From Croceimicrobium sp965279135 (GTDB taxonomy: Bacteria; Bacteroidota; Bacteroidia; Flavobacteriales; Schleiferiaceae): a DNA stretch of 64,000 nucleotides. Positions within the stretch are counted from its first letter, which is position 1. Each line of letters opens with the position of its first letter. Under the pieces are notes generated by a model. That model worked only from the letters and a program-made list of their open reading frames with translations. It did not search any database and was not told where the DNA came from. Made by a program: the position numbers and the translations under genes. The stretch covers positions 868,001-932,000 of the forward strand of contig OZ257133.1 in the NCBI GenBank assembly GCA_965279135.1, read 5' to 3'. Below are positions 61,891 to 64,000 of the stretch, piece after piece.

Positions 61891-62352
61891 ATGAGATGTT
61901 TACTTATTGTAGCACTTTTATTGAGTACACTAGCGTCAAATGCACAAACTAAAAGATCAGTTTTTTTAAGCTACAGCAATATCTTTGACTTAGTTGACAC
62001 TAGACTAAGGGTTGAAAATGAGAAGGTCTTTGTAGAATATCTTGTCGTTAATGAAGACACCCTCATAACAAGCGAGAAGATTGATGAGCGTTATTTGACA
62101 CTGAAATCTGGAAGGAAGCTCCATGAAATCATTGATGAAGCTTTTAATAATGGACTTATATCTGATGCCGAATGTGGTAACGGTATTAGCGATTTTAATG
62201 AGTCATTATCAATTGAGGAATGGTGGTCAGATGTGTATCCTTCCAGAGAAGTTTCTTACCTTAATAGGTATAACAAATGCTCATTTTCAGGGAATATGAG
62301 CATTTATAATTTAAGAGCGGTAGTATATAAGATTAAAGAAAGCGTTGAATGA
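61891..62352 (+). CDS. Small secreted protein, candidate immunity gene
   Basis: A 153-aa protein with a signal peptide (MRCLLIVALLLSTLASNAQ) and an acidic mature domain with two cysteines. It contains IDEAFNNGLISDAECGNGISDFN, which might suggest a divalent-cation loop but has no canonical motif. It lies between two terminator-like hairpins and is followed by a broken RHS core. Position and size fit an orphan immunity gene; no family is recognised. Confidence 0.45.
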   Translation: MRCLLIVALLLSTLASNAQTKRSVFLSYSNIFDLVDTRLRVENEKVFVEYLVVNEDTLITSEKIDERYLTLKSGRKLHEIIDEAFNNGLISDAECGNGISDFNESLSIEEWWSDVYPSREVSYLNRYNKCSFSGNMSIYNLRAVVYKIKESVE

Positions 62353-62497
62353 AGTTTGAGATCTAGATTAATGAGGATTTACCTGATTATCTGGATGGAT
62401 GTTTTCCGTTTTACATACTTTGAAGATTGAATTTGTTTTGATTCTGCCAAATAGTTTTGGAAGGATCATTCGAACGGAATGGAACTCAAAAACCTCA

Positions 62498-62520
62498 GAA
62501 AGCCCTTAATTGGGCTTTTC
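62498..62520 (+). terminator. Terminator-like hairpin before the RHS fragment
   Basis: GAAAGCCC (62498-62505), loop, GGGCTTTTC (62512-62520). Its downstream flank (CTTTAATAGGAGTTTCA) resembles that after the hairpin at 61803 (CTATTATTGGTGTTTCA), so both may come from one duplicated sequence. Confidence 0.5.
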
Positions 62521-62827
62521 CTTTAATAGGAGTTTCACATTTAGGTTTAACCTGCCTGCCGGTAGGCGAGGCGGTAAGGAAAGGGATTGGGAAACGGATA
62601 ACTATTATTATGGGGCTCGATACTACGATCCGGAGATATCGGTGTGGTCGAGTCTGGATTCGAAGGCTGCTAAGTATTCTTCAGCTTTACCACGATCCAA
62701 TATGATTCTTATAAATGCTTGCGATAAGAATGGTAAAATACTCCCTATTTTTATGGGCCCGGCTATTTTCCAGTGTGGGTATTTCATAAATGAAGCGCAC
62801 AGTGATTTAGCTACAATCTCTCTTTAA
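62510..62827 (+). pseudogene. Truncated RHS core with palindromic insertion
   Basis: The frame contains RFN...GKERDWETDNYYYGAR and YYDPEISVWSSLDSK, which match the RHS core end of the giant protein (RFNGKEWDDETGNFYYGA, YYDPKISVWLSVDP). The upstream RHS body is absent and there is no start codon of quality, so this is a displaced tip. After the core a 50-residue variable stretch ends at TAA 62825-62827 and the next gene begins 8 nt later. A 21-bp palindromic element sits between RFN and GKE without breaking the frame. Confidence 0.75.
62552..62572 (+). repeat. 21-bp palindromic in-frame insertion
   Basis: CTGCCTGCCGGTAGGCGAGG plus one C interrupts the RHS core and adds seven residues (LPAGRRG) without shifting the frame. 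The core CTGCC..GGTAG(G) is imperfectly palindromic. Palindromes of this CCTGCCTGCCGGCAGGC type are scattered in Bacteroidota genomes; the comparison with the intact core at about 57120 gives the exact boundaries. Confidence 0.7.
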
Positions 62828-62835
62828 ACAGACCT

Positions 62836-63195
62836 ATGAGGACTTGTCTAATCTTTTTAGCATTACTGCTATTTTGTGAATCCCCAAGGAAGGTTATAAA
62901 AATGGATATGTCTAATTGGGATTCTGGTGTTGGAATATTTTGGCTATCAGATGATGATAAGACTTACAAGGTTTTAGTCTTTAAAGAACAGTTTGAAAAA
63001 CATGAACTTCCATCTTTAGGAGAAATGGTTAATTGGGAATTGCAAAACTTCGGTCACCCGGAAAATTCAATTAACGAGAAAGGTGATAGTGTGAAGTGGC
63101 ATCCTGGTGATCATTGGCCGCGATGTTGGACTGATTTAAGATTAATTATTTGCCCTGATTCTGATTCCACTTTTTTGTATTTGGTTAAAAGTTGA
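62836..63195 (+). CDS. Small secreted or lipoprotein, candidate immunity gene
   Basis: The 119-aa protein starts MRTCLIFLALLLFCES, a signal with Cys14 in a lipobox-like position. The mature part is rich in Trp and Asp (NWDSGVGIFWLSDDDKTYKV) and contains a WHPGDHWPRCWTD stretch. It begins 8 nt after the displaced RHS tip, the expected place of its immunity partner. No family is recognised. Confidence 0.5.
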   Translation: MRTCLIFLALLLFCESPRKVIKMDMSNWDSGVGIFWLSDDDKTYKVLVFKEQFEKHELPSLGEMVNWELQNFGHPENSINEKGDSVKWHPGDHWPRCWTDLRLIICPDSDSTFLYLVKS

Positions 63196-63350
63196 GCTTG
63201 GGTAAAGGATATGTAATTCACATATCGCCATTCTCCTTCAAGATTATAGAGTTATCTTCTCAATTTAAGTGTTCTAGCAATTTGGATGTGGTTAACAACT
63301 ATACTGGAATATATCATAGCCATCCAGAAAAGCTTACAGAGGGTTTGTAG
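63189..63350 (+). pseudogene. Fragment of a second JAB/JAMM-like toxin
   Basis: A 53-codon frame (no ATG) overlapping the preceding stop encodes NNYTGIYHSHPEKLTEGL and stops at TAG 63348. HSHP (63315-63326) is the first half of a JAMM motif. In the canonical H-x-H-P-x6-S-x2-D spacing the serine position is TTG (one base from TCG) and the aspartate position is TGA, so the catalytic half is destroyed. A second open frame then continues to the next gene. Short and speculative. Confidence 0.4.
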
Positions 63351-63425
63351 AATTGAACAGCCAAAACACTATTGAAGGTTATAATAAGCTGATATTTGGA
63401 CTGAGTATTTTCCTAAATAGAAATC

Positions 63426-63917
63426 ATGAAATATGTAAAAGGCTTTTTACTCGCATTGCTTTCTTTTAGTAGTAATTGTTTTAGCCAAGAAACAATAGAC
63501 TACAATGATTCTCTGGACTTGTTTTCAAACTTCAATACGGAGTTTAAAGTTGATACTTATGTACTTAGTAATTATTGTAAGGGCTATATCCTCGCCGAAG
63601 GTGAATTATTTAATCTTGATCAAAAAGGGAAGGAGCATTTTTCAAATGGCGAAAGGGTTCAAATCATATTTCAGGCTTGGAGATTCAATGATAGTTTGAA
63701 TCTAGATTTAGATAGTTCTCTTAAAGTAAATATATGCGATTATAATTCACATCATTACTATATAGGCCCCAGTGGAGGAAGAGTGGCAATCTATTCTCAA
63801 AGTGGTGAGTCAAAAAGATGCTTTATCACTCAGTACAATAATGGAGAGGAACGAGAAATTTTAAACATTTGCCCGCATTCTGAAATACCCTTACTTCTAT
63901 GTGCTGAGATATTATGA
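63426..63917 (+). CDS. Small secreted protein, candidate immunity gene
   Basis: The 163-aa product has a signal peptide (MKYVKGFLLALLSFSSNCFSQ) with a cysteine near the cleavage site, and a mature domain with three or four cysteines that may form disulfides. It follows the JAB-like fragment, so it may be the immunity partner of that lost toxin, as the lipoprotein at 57940 is of the intact one. The two proteins are not visibly similar. Function not known. Confidence 0.5.
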   Translation: MKYVKGFLLALLSFSSNCFSQETIDYNDSLDLFSNFNTEFKVDTYVLSNYCKGYILAEGELFNLDQKGKEHFSNGERVQIIFQAWRFNDSLNLDLDSSLKVNICDYNSHHYYIGPSGGRVAIYSQSGESKRCFITQYNNGEEREILNICPHSEIPLLLCAEIL

Positions 63918-64000
63918 TTTCACATTTTTGACTTGAAGGTGGTTTTGTCTTTAGATTATCACAAAGTGTTTGTATTCAATTTTTAGTGAACCTTTCAATT

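Noticed and set aside
62457..62705. Second frame over the RHS fragment
   Set aside because: The RHS core motif is read in the other frame (62510-62827); this one is a shadow.

Overview
The window is almost certainly from a Bacteroidota genome, probably Flavobacteriales or a close relative. It has type IX secretion (T9SS) C-terminal sorting domains, TAnnTTTG-type -7 promoter boxes, weak ribosome binding sites, a LytS/LytTR pair, the Bacteroidota version of MurB and the GT2 glycosyltransferases, moderate GC and many small gene clusters. No replication origin, integrase, CRISPR array or complete insertion sequence is visible.

Left part (1-12.3 kb): a partial GNAT acetyltransferase, an AraC regulator beside an AhpD-like protein, a membrane-protein gene broken by an in-frame TGA, a TPR protein, then a likely persulfide/sulfite module (TauE/SafE permease, ETHE1-type MBL hydrolase fused to two rhodanese domains, methyltransferase). 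On the minus strand follows an apparent operon: universal stress protein, SulP anion transporter, MiaE, GcvT.

12.3-13.86 kb is a gene-free RNA/repeat island. It holds tRNA-Ser(GCT) and tRNA-Pro(TGG) abutting each other, a degenerate 5' copy of the tRNA-Ser 77 nt upstream, stacked terminator hairpins, and a 148-bp tandem repeat. A second tandem array (124-bp period, about 4 copies) lies at 24.76-25.24 kb.

13.9-25 kb: a gluzincin-like secreted peptidase, rhomboid protease, haem-binding and beta-propeller pair, a LytS/LytTR two-component system, a copper module (CopA and CopZ-like), a metzincin-motif protein and an LpxR-like outer membrane enzyme. 25.3-37 kb is housekeeping: aminotransferase, MurB, an NqrM-like small protein facing ApbE, a sodium symporter, RecR, membrane glycosyltransferases, a 2-oxoacid dehydrogenase E2, a DnaQ-like exonuclease and an FAH-family enzyme. 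Then come a 1630-aa T9SS substrate and ClpB.

45.2-64 kb is the most interesting region: an RHS/Tc-type polymorphic toxin island. A T9SS-type secreted protein precedes a 3674-aa SpvB/TcdB/RHS protein whose tip is a JAB/JAMM-like peptidase domain. Its stop overlaps by 11 nt the start of a lipoprotein gene that is the likely immunity gene. Downstream is a graveyard: displaced toxin tips, some broken by stops, one beside a truncated IS3-family element and one carrying a 21-bp palindromic in-frame insertion. These alternate with mostly intact small secreted, lipoprotein or membrane genes that look like retained immunity genes. The same 11-nt toxin/immunity overlap recurs at one decayed module.
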